This document shows positions 8,673 to 16,577 of a stretch of 55,156 nt of DNA, piece after piece. The notes beneath the pieces were generated by a model. That model had not been told where the DNA came from. It did no database searches and was given only the letters and a program-made list of their open reading frames with translations. A program made the translations under genes and the position numbers. This DNA comes from SBAX01 sp964646605 (GTDB lineage: Bacteria > Planctomycetota > Phycisphaerae > UBA1845), in contig CAZYEX010000116.1 of assembly GCA_964646605.1 (NCBI GenBank), positions 1 to 55,156 on the forward strand. The letters are read 5' to 3'. How positions within the stretch are numbered: the first letter of the stretch is position 1; the number at the start of each line of letters is the position of its first letter.

Positions 8673-10397
8673 TTAGTATCCCGCTGGTTGACCGCCTTTG
8701 CGGGGGTCGGAGGCCCCGATCCACCCATCCGATGTTCGCCGGATCGACTGCACGATTCCGGTTTTCCGCTTGTCCGTGACCTTGTGTCCGCGAGACGCGA
8801 GGGCCGCGACGAGGTCCGCGGGCGGTTCGCGATCGAAGGACACGTTGTCCGGACTCCACTGGTGGTGCGGGCGGAGGCGCTGCATCGCCTCCTCCAGAGA
8901 CAAGCCGAAGTCTGTCACTCCCAAAAGGACGTTGAGCACGGAGCTGATGATCCGCGGCCCGCCGGACGCCCCGAGCAACAAGTACGGCTCATCGTTCTTG
9001 AGGACGATGGTGGGGGACATACTGGACAGAGGGCGCTTGCCGGGTGCGATGGCGTTTTGTGCAGACTGGATCAGTCCGAATGCATTGGCCTTGCCCGGTT
9101 CGGCGGTGAAATCATCCATTTCGTTGTTGAGAATCAGACCCCACTCGTCCACGGCGGCCAAAGACCCGAATGTCGTGTTGATGGTTTCGCTGCTGACGAC
9201 GACGTTGCCGGCGGTGTCGACGACGCAAAAGTGGGACGTGCCGCGATCGTCCGGTAGATTGGCGATGCCGTATGCGGCGAGGTCCACAACGCGGTCCTTT
9301 TCGATTTTCTTGGCGAGCTGCGCGGCGTACTCCTTGGAGGTCAGGCGGGCAACGGGAAGCCTCACGAAGTCTTGGTCGCCCATCCAGCGGGATCGGTCGG
9401 CGAAGGCGTGTTTCAGGGCTTCGATCTGGAGGTGCAATGCGGCTGGGGGATCCTGCTTCGCAACCTGCGCAAAGCCCGACGCTTCAAGTATGTTCAGCGA
9501 CTGGGCGAGGACGACGCCGCCCGAGGAGGGCGAGGGCATGAGAATGAGCTTGTAATCGCGGTAGGTGGCGAGAAGCGGTTCGCGGAGCTTGGGTTGATAG
9601 GCGGCGAGATCGGCCTCAGTGATGATGCCTCCGTGCCGCTGCATGTCACGGGCGATGGCCTTGGCGACGGGTCCCTTGTAAAACCAGTCCGCGCCGCCGG
9701 CGCCCAGGGCGTACAGCAGTCCGCCCAGCGCTGGTTGTCGGAGCACCTCGCCGGCTTCGACCGTGCGGCCCCCAAAGAGGTGCGTTTCATACACGTAGTT
9801 GCAAGAGGTGCGAAGCGAGGAATGCTTTGTGTAGATCGGAATGATTTCCTGAATGTGACGCAGGTAATCCGCGTCGATGGGGAAGCCGGAAAGGGCAAGC
9901 TTGGCGGCCGGTTCGAGCACGCGGTTCAGCGGGAGCGTACCCCATTGTGCCAGCGCTTGGCATCTTCCGGCGACGACTCCGGGGACGGCGACAGCCAGGT
10001 GTCCGAATTCGCTGGGCGAGGGTCGGGGTTCGTCGCCGGCGGGCTTGGCGTACATCCCCGGCGTCGCCGCGGCCGGGGCCGTCTCGCGGAAATCCTGGAC
10101 GATCACCCGACCGTCGGCGAATCGGGCGATCATGAACCCTCCGCCGCCTAGTCCGGTGCTGTAGGGTCGGGTGACGGCCAAGGCGAAGGAGGTCGCCACA
10201 GCCGCGTCGATGGCGTTTCCGCCCTGTTGGAGCATTTCCAGTCCGGCGCGCGAGGCGTACCTGGAATCGCTCGCCACCATGCCCTTGGTCCCGCGGGCAA
10301 TCCAGGGGGCGTCGGCGGGAAGGACAACGGGCGATGGGAGAATGAGTGTCCACAGCGCCACGGTCGCGGTTCTGATTGTCAGACGGGTGCGGTCCAT
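8673..10397 (-). CDS. ggt: Gamma-glutamyltransferase
   Basis: An exported Ntn-hydrolase that transfers or hydrolyses the gamma-glutamyl group of glutathione and related peptides. After a signal peptide (VALWTLILPSPVVLPADA) come MVASDSRYASRAGLEMLQQG, GNAIDAAVA and TGLGGGGFM, standard for the large subunit. The autocatalytic cleavage site is the Thr of DDRGTSHFCVVD near residue 385, which begins the small subunit. SSMSPTIVLKN and GASGGPRIISSVLNV follow. Total length (about 574 aa) is normal. ATG 10397 is preferred to the in-frame ATG 24 nt upstream because AAGGA lies 7 nt before it. It heads the minus-strand group with the mtnP-like gene and diverges from selB. Confidence 0.9.
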   Translation of the reverse strand: MDRTRLTIRTATVALWTLILPSPVVLPADAPWIARGTKGMVASDSRYASRAGLEMLQQGGNAIDAAVATSFALAVTRPYSTGLGGGGFMIARFADGRVIVQDFRETAPAAATPGMYAKPAGDEPRPSPSEFGHLAVAVPGVVAGRCQALAQWGTLPLNRVLEPAAKLALSGFPIDADYLRHIQEIIPIYTKHSSLRTSCNYVYETHLFGGRTVEAGEVLRQPALGGLLYALGAGGADWFYKGPVAKAIARDMQRHGGIITEADLAAYQPKLREPLLATYRDYKLILMPSPSSGGVVLAQSLNILEASGFAQVAKQDPPAALHLQIEALKHAFADRSRWMGDQDFVRLPVARLTSKEYAAQLAKKIEKDRVVDLAAYGIANLPDDRGTSHFCVVDTAGNVVVSSETINTTFGSLAAVDEWGLILNNEMDDFTAEPGKANAFGLIQSAQNAIAPGKRPLSSMSPTIVLKNDEPYLLLGASGGPRIISSVLNVLLGVTDFGLSLEEAMQRLRPHHQWSPDNVSFDREPPADLVAALASRGHKVTDKRKTGIVQSIRRTSDGWIGASDPRKGGQPAGY

Positions 10398-10496
10398 TCG
10401 GTCGTCCTTGCAAAAATTCATACGGCAACGACAGCATAATGATCCCTAATGACCTGTCCACTTGTCGATGGGCGGGGATGAAGCATAATCCGGGTC

Positions 10497-12458
10497 GTGT
10501 CCGCATCGCCGCCGACTCTTGCCCACCAACCTACGATTCGCCGTCACTTCATCCTCGGGACGGCCGGGCATATCGACCACGGCAAGTCGTCGCTGGTCAA
10601 GGCACTTACGGGGACCGATCCCGATCGGCTCCCCGAGGAACAACGTCGCGGGATGACCATCGAGTTGGGGTTTGCTGAGCTGACCGTGGGGGACACGCGG
10701 TTCGGCGTCGTGGACGTGCCCGGTCACGAGAAGTTCGTTCGGACGATGGTGGCCGGGGCGACGGGGATCGACATCGCGGTCCTGGTCGTCGCGGCGGACG
10801 ATTCGGTCATGCCCCAGACGGTCGAACACGTCGAGATCCTGGACCTGCTTGGGGTTCGGCGGGGCGTCGTGGCGCTCACCAAGATCGACGTGGTGGACCC
10901 GAGCTTGATTCCGCTGGTGACCGAGGAAGTGCGGGAGTTGCTGGTCGGAACGTGCCTGCATGGCGCGGCCATCTGTCCCGTCTCGTCGATTACGGGCGCG
11001 GGGCTCGACGACCTCAAAGCTGCGATTGTCGCGGTGTCGGCCGGCATTGAGCGAGGTGCGAGTCGATCGCCGTTTCGCATGGCCGTGGACCGAGTTTTCA
11101 CCGTTCAGGGTCGAGGGACGGTGGTGACGGGTTCGGTTCTCGGCGGGCAGGTCGCGGCGGGGGACGTGCTGGAAGTTTTTCCCGCGGGGAAGACCGGCCG
11201 GGTCCGCGATTTGCAGGCCCACGGCGTGCAGAGCGATCAACTCGCCCGCGGGCAACGCGCGGCGATCAATTTGGGCGGCATCGAGAAGGAGGACGTTCAC
11301 CGTGGGTCGGAGGTCGCCACGCCGGGGTATCTCCAACCTTCGCGGATCATCGACGTGCGCGTGCGATGTTTGCCCTCTTTCGGGCGAGCGCTGAAATCGA
11401 CGGCGACGGTTCGTCTCGAGGTCGGGGCTACGGAAGTGCCGGTGCGCATCGTGTTCCACGACCGCCCGACGCTGGCACCGGGGGAGGCCGCGTATGCCCA
11501 ACTCCGAAGCGGTACGCCGATCACCGTGGTGTACGGTCAGCATTTCATCCTGCGTGACGACTCCGCGATGCGGACGATCGGCGGGGGGACGATTCTGCGG
11601 CCTGTCGCGCGACGAAAACGCGGCGAGGCGGCGGACGAGGTCGAGCGGCTTGGGCGAATGGAACAGGGCACTCCGATGGAGCGCATGGAAGAAGTTCTTC
11701 GGGCGGCAGGTTTTGCGCGGCCCACCGATCTTCAGCTTTGTGCTCGGGCGGGCGTGGGGTTGAACGAGCCATCGGAACTTCTGACGCAACTCGAGTCCGC
11801 GAAGAAGTGGATGAGGATCGGCGAAACGGAGGTTCGAGCGACGCCCTCGACGCTGTCGGAGGTGGGAGAGCGGTTGGCACGCTGGATGGAGCGGTTTCAT
11901 CGGGGGCATCCGGAGCAGCCGGGACGACCGTTGGAGACGGTCGTGGGGTGGTTGGAGCGGATCGCCATGAACCGGGCGTTGGGCAAACCGCTGGCGGACC
12001 TGTTCCTGGGGGACAAGACGATCAAAGCGTTCGGTCGGTTCGTTTGTCTGCCGGCGTTCGCCCCGGCGCTGTCGGCGGGTGACGAGCGGCAGATGCAGAG
12101 CATCATCGCGGAGATTCGCAAGTCCGGCTTCCAACCACCGGCGCTGGGCGAACTGAACTCCGCCCAAAAGGTGGATCGCAAGCGGTTGCAAGGTCTGGTC
12201 ACGCTGGCGGTCGCTGGCGGAGAATTGGTGGCGGTGGGGCCGGAATTGTACCTGCACGCCGAATCCGAGCGCGAGCTGCGAACCACCGTCGCGGAGCTGG
12301 TTGGTCGAGCGGGGCCGGTGACCGTCGCCCAAGTCCGTGAGGCGTTGGGATCCAGTCGCAAATTCGTCGTGCCCTTCCTAGAATACCTGGATCGGATCGG
12401 GTTCACGCGGCGGGTAGGCGACCAGAGAGTGCTGCGAGCGAACGACGAGAAGAAATGA
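10497..12458 (+). CDS. selB: Selenocysteine-specific elongation factor SelB
   Basis: A GTPase that brings Sec-tRNA(Sec) to recoded UGA codons by binding the SECIS hairpin of the mRNA. The G-domain shows G1 GHIDHGKSS, the RGMTIELGFAEL switch I element (in place of the EF-Tu form), G3 DVPGHEKFV and G4 TKID. EF-Tu-like domains II and III follow (FTVQGRGTVVTGSVLGGQV). Winged-helix repeats fill the last about 270 residues, ending with AQVREALGSSRKFVVPFLEY. Length 653 aa is normal. The GTG start sits at the expected distance from G1. The stop overlaps selA by 4 nt, implying translational coupling. Neither selD nor tRNA(Sec) is in this window. Confidence 0.95.
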   Translation: MSASPPTLAHQPTIRRHFILGTAGHIDHGKSSLVKALTGTDPDRLPEEQRRGMTIELGFAELTVGDTRFGVVDVPGHEKFVRTMVAGATGIDIAVLVVAADDSVMPQTVEHVEILDLLGVRRGVVALTKIDVVDPSLIPLVTEEVRELLVGTCLHGAAICPVSSITGAGLDDLKAAIVAVSAGIERGASRSPFRMAVDRVFTVQGRGTVVTGSVLGGQVAAGDVLEVFPAGKTGRVRDLQAHGVQSDQLARGQRAAINLGGIEKEDVHRGSEVATPGYLQPSRIIDVRVRCLPSFGRALKSTATVRLEVGATEVPVRIVFHDRPTLAPGEAAYAQLRSGTPITVVYGQHFILRDDSAMRTIGGGTILRPVARRKRGEAADEVERLGRMEQGTPMERMEEVLRAAGFARPTDLQLCARAGVGLNEPSELLTQLESAKKWMRIGETEVRATPSTLSEVGERLARWMERFHRGHPEQPGRPLETVVGWLERIAMNRALGKPLADLFLGDKTIKAFGRFVCLPAFAPALSAGDERQMQSIIAEIRKSGFQPPALGELNSAQKVDRKRLQGLVTLAVAGGELVAVGPELYLHAESERELRTTVAELVGRAGPVTVAQVREALGSSRKFVVPFLEYLDRIGFTRRVGDQRVLRANDEKK

Positions 12459-13900
12459 ATCGCAACCCACAAGAACTCTTGCGTGCCCTGCCGTCGGTGT
12501 CGGCGGTGTTGGAACACGACGAAGTGCGGGAGTGGATGCACGGGCTTCCGCGAACGACGGTGGTGGCGGCGGTGCAATCGGCGATTGACGGCGCGCGGCG
12601 GGCGATTCTGGCCGGTGAACTTCGTGAGCCCGTGGATATGCACGGCGTCATCGCCCGGGCGGAGTCGGAGTTGATGGAACGCTCGACGCCCTCGCTGCGG
12701 CGGGTGATCAACGCCACGGGGATCGTGCTGCACACGGGGCTCGGGCGCGCTCCGCTGTGCGACGCGGCCATCGAAGCCATCGTCGAGGGGGCGTCGGGAT
12801 ACTGCAATTTGGAGCTCGATCTTCGCACGGGGCAACGCGGGCACCGTCCCGACCATGTCGCTCGTCTGTTGGCGGAGTTGACCGGAGCCGAGGCTGCGAC
12901 CGTCGTGAACAACAATGCGGCGGCAACGCTCTTGATTCTCCGAGTGCTGGCCGCGGGTCGGGAGGTCGTCGTCTCGCGCGGACAGCTCATCGAGATCGGC
13001 GGGAGTTTTCGTCTGCCGGATATTATGCGGGCCAGCGGGGCGATCCTCCGCGAGGTGGGCACGACCAACCGCACGCGCTTGTCGGACTATGAAAAGGCGA
13101 TCAACGATCAGACGGCGCTTCTCCTGCGCGTTCACACCAGCAACTACCGCATCGTCGGCTTTACCGAGGAGGTTCCGATCGGGGACCTTGCGGAGCTTGC
13201 GCATCGCTTCCAACTCGCCGCGGTCGATGATCTCGGAAGCGGGGCGCTGGCGGACTGCGATCACGCGGCCCTTGCCGGGGAACCGCGGGTCCGGGCGTCG
13301 CTCAAGGCGGGGGTCGATTTGGCGTGTTTTTCCGGCGACAAACTGCTCGGCGGTCCGCAGTGCGGCGTGATCGTGGGGCGACGCGAACTTGTCGAACAAC
13401 TGGAACGCGATCCGCTGATGCGAACCTATCGCGTGGACAAACTCACCCTCCTGGCGTTGGAGGCGACGCTGCGGCATTACCACGACCCGGAGGATGCCGT
13501 GGTGAGTATTCCCACGCTGGCGATGCTGAATGCCTCGGCGGACGAATTGGCCTCGCGGGCGCGATCGTTGCACGAGCAACTCGGTACGGCCCTGCCGACC
13601 GAACAGTTCTTGGTTTGTTCCGACGTGGGGTTTGCGGGAGGCGGGTCGATGCCGACCGAGGAACTGCCCACCGTGGTGGTGCAGTGGCGACCGGCGCACC
13701 TTTCGGTCGAGGAGGCGATGGAGGCCCTGCGGCAAGCGGAGACGCCGGTGATCGCCCGGGTGCGCGATGAGGCCGTCTGTTTCGATCTGCGAACCATCCG
13801 TTCCGCGGACCTCGAACCGCTGGTCGCGGCGGTCTGCTCGGCCGTCTGGGACCACGAGTGCGACGGCGACCGCGAGGGAATCGCCCTGCCTGTGGTGTAG
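12455..13900 (+). CDS. selA: L-seryl-tRNA(Sec) selenium transferase SelA
   Basis: A PLP enzyme that converts Ser-tRNA(Sec) to Sec-tRNA(Sec) using selenophosphate. The N-terminal domain contains LRRVINATGIVLHTGLGRAP, followed by YCNLELDLRTGQRG, AATVVNNNAAATLL and the PLP lysine in FSGDKLLGGPQCG near residue 296. The protein is 481 residues, close to family size. Its ATG lies inside the end of selB (ATGA overlap), so the two form an operon. Downstream is a palindromic spacer and then a convergent gene. Confidence 0.95.
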   Translation: MNRNPQELLRALPSVSAVLEHDEVREWMHGLPRTTVVAAVQSAIDGARRAILAGELREPVDMHGVIARAESELMERSTPSLRRVINATGIVLHTGLGRAPLCDAAIEAIVEGASGYCNLELDLRTGQRGHRPDHVARLLAELTGAEAATVVNNNAAATLLILRVLAAGREVVVSRGQLIEIGGSFRLPDIMRASGAILREVGTTNRTRLSDYEKAINDQTALLLRVHTSNYRIVGFTEEVPIGDLAELAHRFQLAAVDDLGSGALADCDHAALAGEPRVRASLKAGVDLACFSGDKLLGGPQCGVIVGRRELVEQLERDPLMRTYRVDKLTLLALEATLRHYHDPEDAVVSIPTLAMLNASADELASRARSLHEQLGTALPTEQFLVCSDVGFAGGGSMPTEELPTVVVQWRPAHLSVEEAMEALRQAETPVIARVRDEAVCFDLRTIRSADLEPLVAAVCSAVWDHECDGDREGIALPVV

Positions 13901-13925
13901 CTCCGTTCACGGAATCACGGATCAT

Positions 13926-13950
13926 CCGAGCCCGGAGCGCAAGCGACGGG
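13926..13950. repeat. Planctomycete-type CCGAGCCCGGAGCGCAAGCG intergenic repeat
   Basis: A 25-bp GC-rich unit 25 nt after selA. Read through on one strand it gives the spurious peptide SPERKRR, and on the other SLALRAR. From memory, repeats with exactly these read-through peptides are scattered in planctomycete genomes. A related but diverged copy lies at 35.24 kb in this window. Confidence 0.5.
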
Positions 13951-14038
13951 TGTCGTACGAATGTCGAAGACAGAATGGGAATCAGGACCGGAGCCGCGAG
14001 GCAGCGACGGTGATCGGAAAACCAAGGGATTCGGCGCT

Positions 14039-14114
14039 CAGAGCCGCGGGCGCGAGCCCGCGGACAAATTCGTGGTGCCCACGCCTTGTCACCGGGCTCG
14101 CGCCCGGTGCTCTG
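14039..14114. terminator. Large imperfect inverted repeat between convergent genes
   Basis: Left arm 14039-14060 (CAGAGCCGCGGGCGCGAGCC plus CG) and right arm 14093-14114 pair over 22 nt with two mismatches. The left arm is itself nearly self-complementary. The element lies between the 3' ends of selA (plus) and the RsbW-acylphosphatase gene (minus), where a bidirectional transcription barrier would be useful. No T tract is present. It may equally be a mobile REP-like palindrome. Confidence 0.5.
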
Positions 14115-14154
14115 ATGGCGGCGATCGCCCTTCCGACGACGCCCATTCGATGAT

Positions 14155-14883
14155 TCACCGCGCGATGGCGAAGGTCTTGAATTCCGTCGTGGCGGGGGAG
14201 TCGGTGGATTGGGATTCACCGATGTGGTCTTTCATGGCGTTTTCGACGGCGGCTTCGAAGCGGTCGACTTCGACCTCGGTGCCTTCGGTGACGAGTTCGA
14301 CGCGGCCGTCGGGGAGGTTGCGGACGAATCCGGTGACGCAGAAGCGGGCGGCGAGGTCGCGGGCGGTGGCGCGGAAGAAAACGCCTTGGACGTTCCCGGA
14401 GTAATGGGTGGTGCGGCGGATGGCCGTCGAACAGGGACACGGGCATGACACTCCCGGATCGCGGCGCTTCATGAAATAGATTTCGCGGCCGTTGTCGCGG
14501 TAGCAAACTTCGTCCATGTAGGCCTTGATGAGCATGACGCCCCGTCCGTTGGGGAGGGGAAGGCGCTCGGCGCAGGTGCAATCGGGAATCTGTTCCGGGG
14601 CGAAGCCGACTCCCTGATCGCGGACGATGACCACGGCCTTGTCCGGGGAGACGGCGAACCGCACGGTAATGCTCTTGGAAGGATCGTTGCGGTTGCCGTG
14701 TTTGACGGCGTTGGTGAGGGCCTCCTCCAGCGCCAGATTCATGCCGAAGACGGCCTGTTCGCCATACTCGTTGTGGGCGAGTTCGGCGAGGACGGCCTCC
14801 TTGGCCTGGCCGGTCTCGCGCAGGTCGCTGGGGATCACGCGAACCTGGAAGGTCGATTCGTTGTCAGGGTCAACAGCGTTCAT
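14155..14883 (-). CDS. RsbW-type anti-sigma kinase fused to acylphosphatase
   Basis: A 242-residue protein with two recognisable parts. Residues about 10-140 form a GHKL ATPase of the RsbW/SpoIIAB class: N-box EEALTNAVKHGN (53-64), G1 RDQGVGF (88-94) and G2 NGRGVMLIKAY (112-122). Such kinases bind a sigma factor and phosphorylate a STAS partner. Residues about 152-225 match acylphosphatase: GNVQGVFFR with catalytic Arg171, and GFVRNLPDGRVE with catalytic Asn189. A Cys-Pro linker (SCPCPCS, 146-152) joins them with no stop and no internal start with a ribosome site. The STAS gene lies 30 nt upstream, so both are one operon. The fusion is unusual; a past loss of the kinase stop codon is possible. 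Confidence 0.8.
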   Translation of the reverse strand: MNAVDPDNESTFQVRVIPSDLRETGQAKEAVLAELAHNEYGEQAVFGMNLALEEALTNAVKHGNRNDPSKSITVRFAVSPDKAVVIVRDQGVGFAPEQIPDCTCAERLPLPNGRGVMLIKAYMDEVCYRDNGREIYFMKRRDPGVSCPCPCSTAIRRTTHYSGNVQGVFFRATARDLAARFCVTGFVRNLPDGRVELVTEGTEVEVDRFEAAVENAMKDHIGESQSTDSPATTEFKTFAIAR

Positions 14884-14913
14884 GGTCCCATCGAGGTACG
14901 CTACGGGCGTCGG

Positions 14914-15270
14914 CTAAAAGTCAGCCAGCGCCTCCGCGGCCGTCCCATAAACACTGAACAGCTTGTTCAGTCGGGTGATCTTGAAGACCTCATAAATGGG
15001 CGGGGCGATGTCGGAAAGCTTGAGCATGCCTTTGCGTTCGTTGACCTGCTTGTTGAGCGTAATCAACATGGACAACGCGGCGCTGGACAAGTGCTCGACG
15101 TTCTTGAAGTTGAGAAGGAGTTGCACCTTGCTCATTTTTCCGACGATCTCCGTCAGTTCGTCGGCGATCTCGGCGATCGACATTTCGTCGAGGATTTTGC
15201 GGTCCGCGAACTCGACGACGTTGATCCCGCCGGAGTTCTTCACGCTCAGGTGAGGTTGGTCTTCGGCCAT
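14914..15270 (-). CDS. STAS-domain anti-anti-sigma factor
   Basis: A 118-residue SpoIIAA/RsbV-like protein. The STAS fold is recognised from INVVEFADRKILDEMSIAEI, KVQLLLNFKNVEHLSSAALS and LITLNKQVNERKGMLKL. The phosphorylatable Ser is expected in HLSSAALS. In the partner-switching model the dephosphorylated protein captures the RsbW-like kinase and frees a sigma factor. The start at 15270 is chosen because AGGAG lies 9 nt upstream; an in-frame ATG 48 nt earlier has no such site. It is the first gene of a two-gene operon with the kinase-acylphosphatase fusion. No sigma factor gene is adjacent. Confidence 0.85.
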   Translation of the reverse strand: MAEDQPHLSVKNSGGINVVEFADRKILDEMSIAEIADELTEIVGKMSKVQLLLNFKNVEHLSSAALSMLITLNKQVNERKGMLKLSDIAPPIYEVFKITRLNKLFSVYGTAAEALADF

Positions 15271-15494
15271 ATTGGAAAGCTCCTGATCCGTACTGCTTGA
15301 AATACGCGACTCAGGCATTAGAGTCTATGCAGGTTTCGCGTGATGTCAAGCGTGGGGTTTTTCCCTGGTTCTCGGAGGTATCCTTGCTGGGGGCGTTACG
15401 TAGTATGGTATAGGTCGACGCGCGATCGCGCCGATTGTTAGCCGAGTCGCCGCTTTCGGCGTAAGAAGGAATAGCGGACCTGCGCGGAGAGCCG

Positions 15495-16442
15495 ATGAGT
15501 ACGCGGGTGGTCGTTATTGTGGTGTTGGTGGTTTTGGGCGCGGCCCAGTCGGCGCTGGCCTGGGGGCCTGCGACGCACATCGAACTGGCGGATTCCCTAC
15601 TGAATCAACTCGGACTGCTACCCGCGGCCATCGCGGCCATTCTTTCGAAGAATCGCATCGCCTATCTGTACGGCAACATCGCCGCGGACCTAGTTTTCGC
15701 CAAGCGCTGGAGCCGAATCAAACAGTTCTGTCACCATTGGTCCACCGCGTTCCGCCTGCTGGACAGCGCCGAAGACGAAAGGGATGCGTCGTTTGCGTAC
15801 GGGTACCTCTCGCACCTTGCGGCGGACACCGTGGCTCACGGCAAGTACGTTCCGCGGCAGATCGTGGTCAGCCATTGCTCCGTCAACTTCGGGCACTTTT
15901 ACTGGGAGGTCCGCGCCGACGCCTGCCAGCGCGAATGGGTCTGGACCTTGTTGGAGGAGGTTTTGGAGGGCGAGCATGTGAGTCACCATCGGGCCCTCGA
16001 AAGGCAGATGACCGACACGCTGTTGTCGTTCGAGGTGAACCGCCTGCTCTTCGATCGGGTCAACGGGCTTGCGGTCCGCAGCGGGGTTCGGCGGACGGTG
16101 GGGCTTTGGAGCCGTCTTTCTCGTTGGGAACTGTCCGAGGAGCTGATGGCGGGGTACCGCTCTGAGTGCCTCGAACGGATGAACTCCCTGCTTTGCGACG
16201 GGGCACGCTCCCCGGTGTTGCACGAGGACCCCAACGGCACCTCGGCCTTCATGCAGCTTCGCATCCGCCGCCGCGAGTTCCGCCGCATGCGCCGGGTGGG
16301 CGTCCCGGTTCAACGGCGGGTGCTGGAGGCGGCTGTGAGTTTGGGACCCCAGCTCCACCCCATGTCCGTAGTTGCAGCAATTCCCCCCAGACGAATCGCC
16401 GTCGCCACGAGTGGATCGGCGGGCGGCTCGGTCTCGGACTGA
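15495..16442 (+). CDS. Exported zinc-dependent phospholipase C-like protein
   Basis: The N-terminal signal peptide (VVIVVLVVLGAAQSALA) ends just before WGPATHIELADSLL, so the mature N-terminus would begin with a Trp that could ligate zinc, as in the Zn_dep_PLPC family. Further family motifs are YLYGNIAADLVFAKRW, CHHWSTAFRLL and FAYGYLSHLAADTVAH, which supply His and Asp ligands. The C-terminal 120 residues are basic and not recognised. ATG at 15495 has GGAGAG just upstream. It is divergent from the STAS operon. Substrate unknown: phospholipid hydrolysis is inferred from the family. Confidence 0.75.
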   Translation: MSTRVVVIVVLVVLGAAQSALAWGPATHIELADSLLNQLGLLPAAIAAILSKNRIAYLYGNIAADLVFAKRWSRIKQFCHHWSTAFRLLDSAEDERDASFAYGYLSHLAADTVAHGKYVPRQIVVSHCSVNFGHFYWEVRADACQREWVWTLLEEVLEGEHVSHHRALERQMTDTLLSFEVNRLLFDRVNGLAVRSGVRRTVGLWSRLSRWELSEELMAGYRSECLERMNSLLCDGARSPVLHEDPNGTSAFMQLRIRRREFRRMRRVGVPVQRRVLEAAVSLGPQLHPMSVVAAIPPRRIAVATSGSAGGSVSD

Positions 16443-16577
16443 CCTGGCTCGTTCGTTCCTTTGCCAACGGCCAAATGGGCTGTTCGGCGCGGGGCGTTGC
16501 CCACGGCGGCCCCGTTCCCTAAGATGGTCACCCGGCGTCCGAAGGATGTTCTGTTGCGGGGCCGGGAGAGGGTCATC

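Noticed and set aside
10446..12332. A 628-residue open frame antisense to selB
   Set aside because: selB has all GTPase motifs. The antisense frame is Arg/His/Pro-rich shadow sequence.
16443..16577. SAM riboswitch in front of metK
   Set aside because: The 135-nt leader is GC-rich with small stems but shows no recognisable SAM-I, SAM-II or SAH conserved core by eye. A covariance search would settle it.
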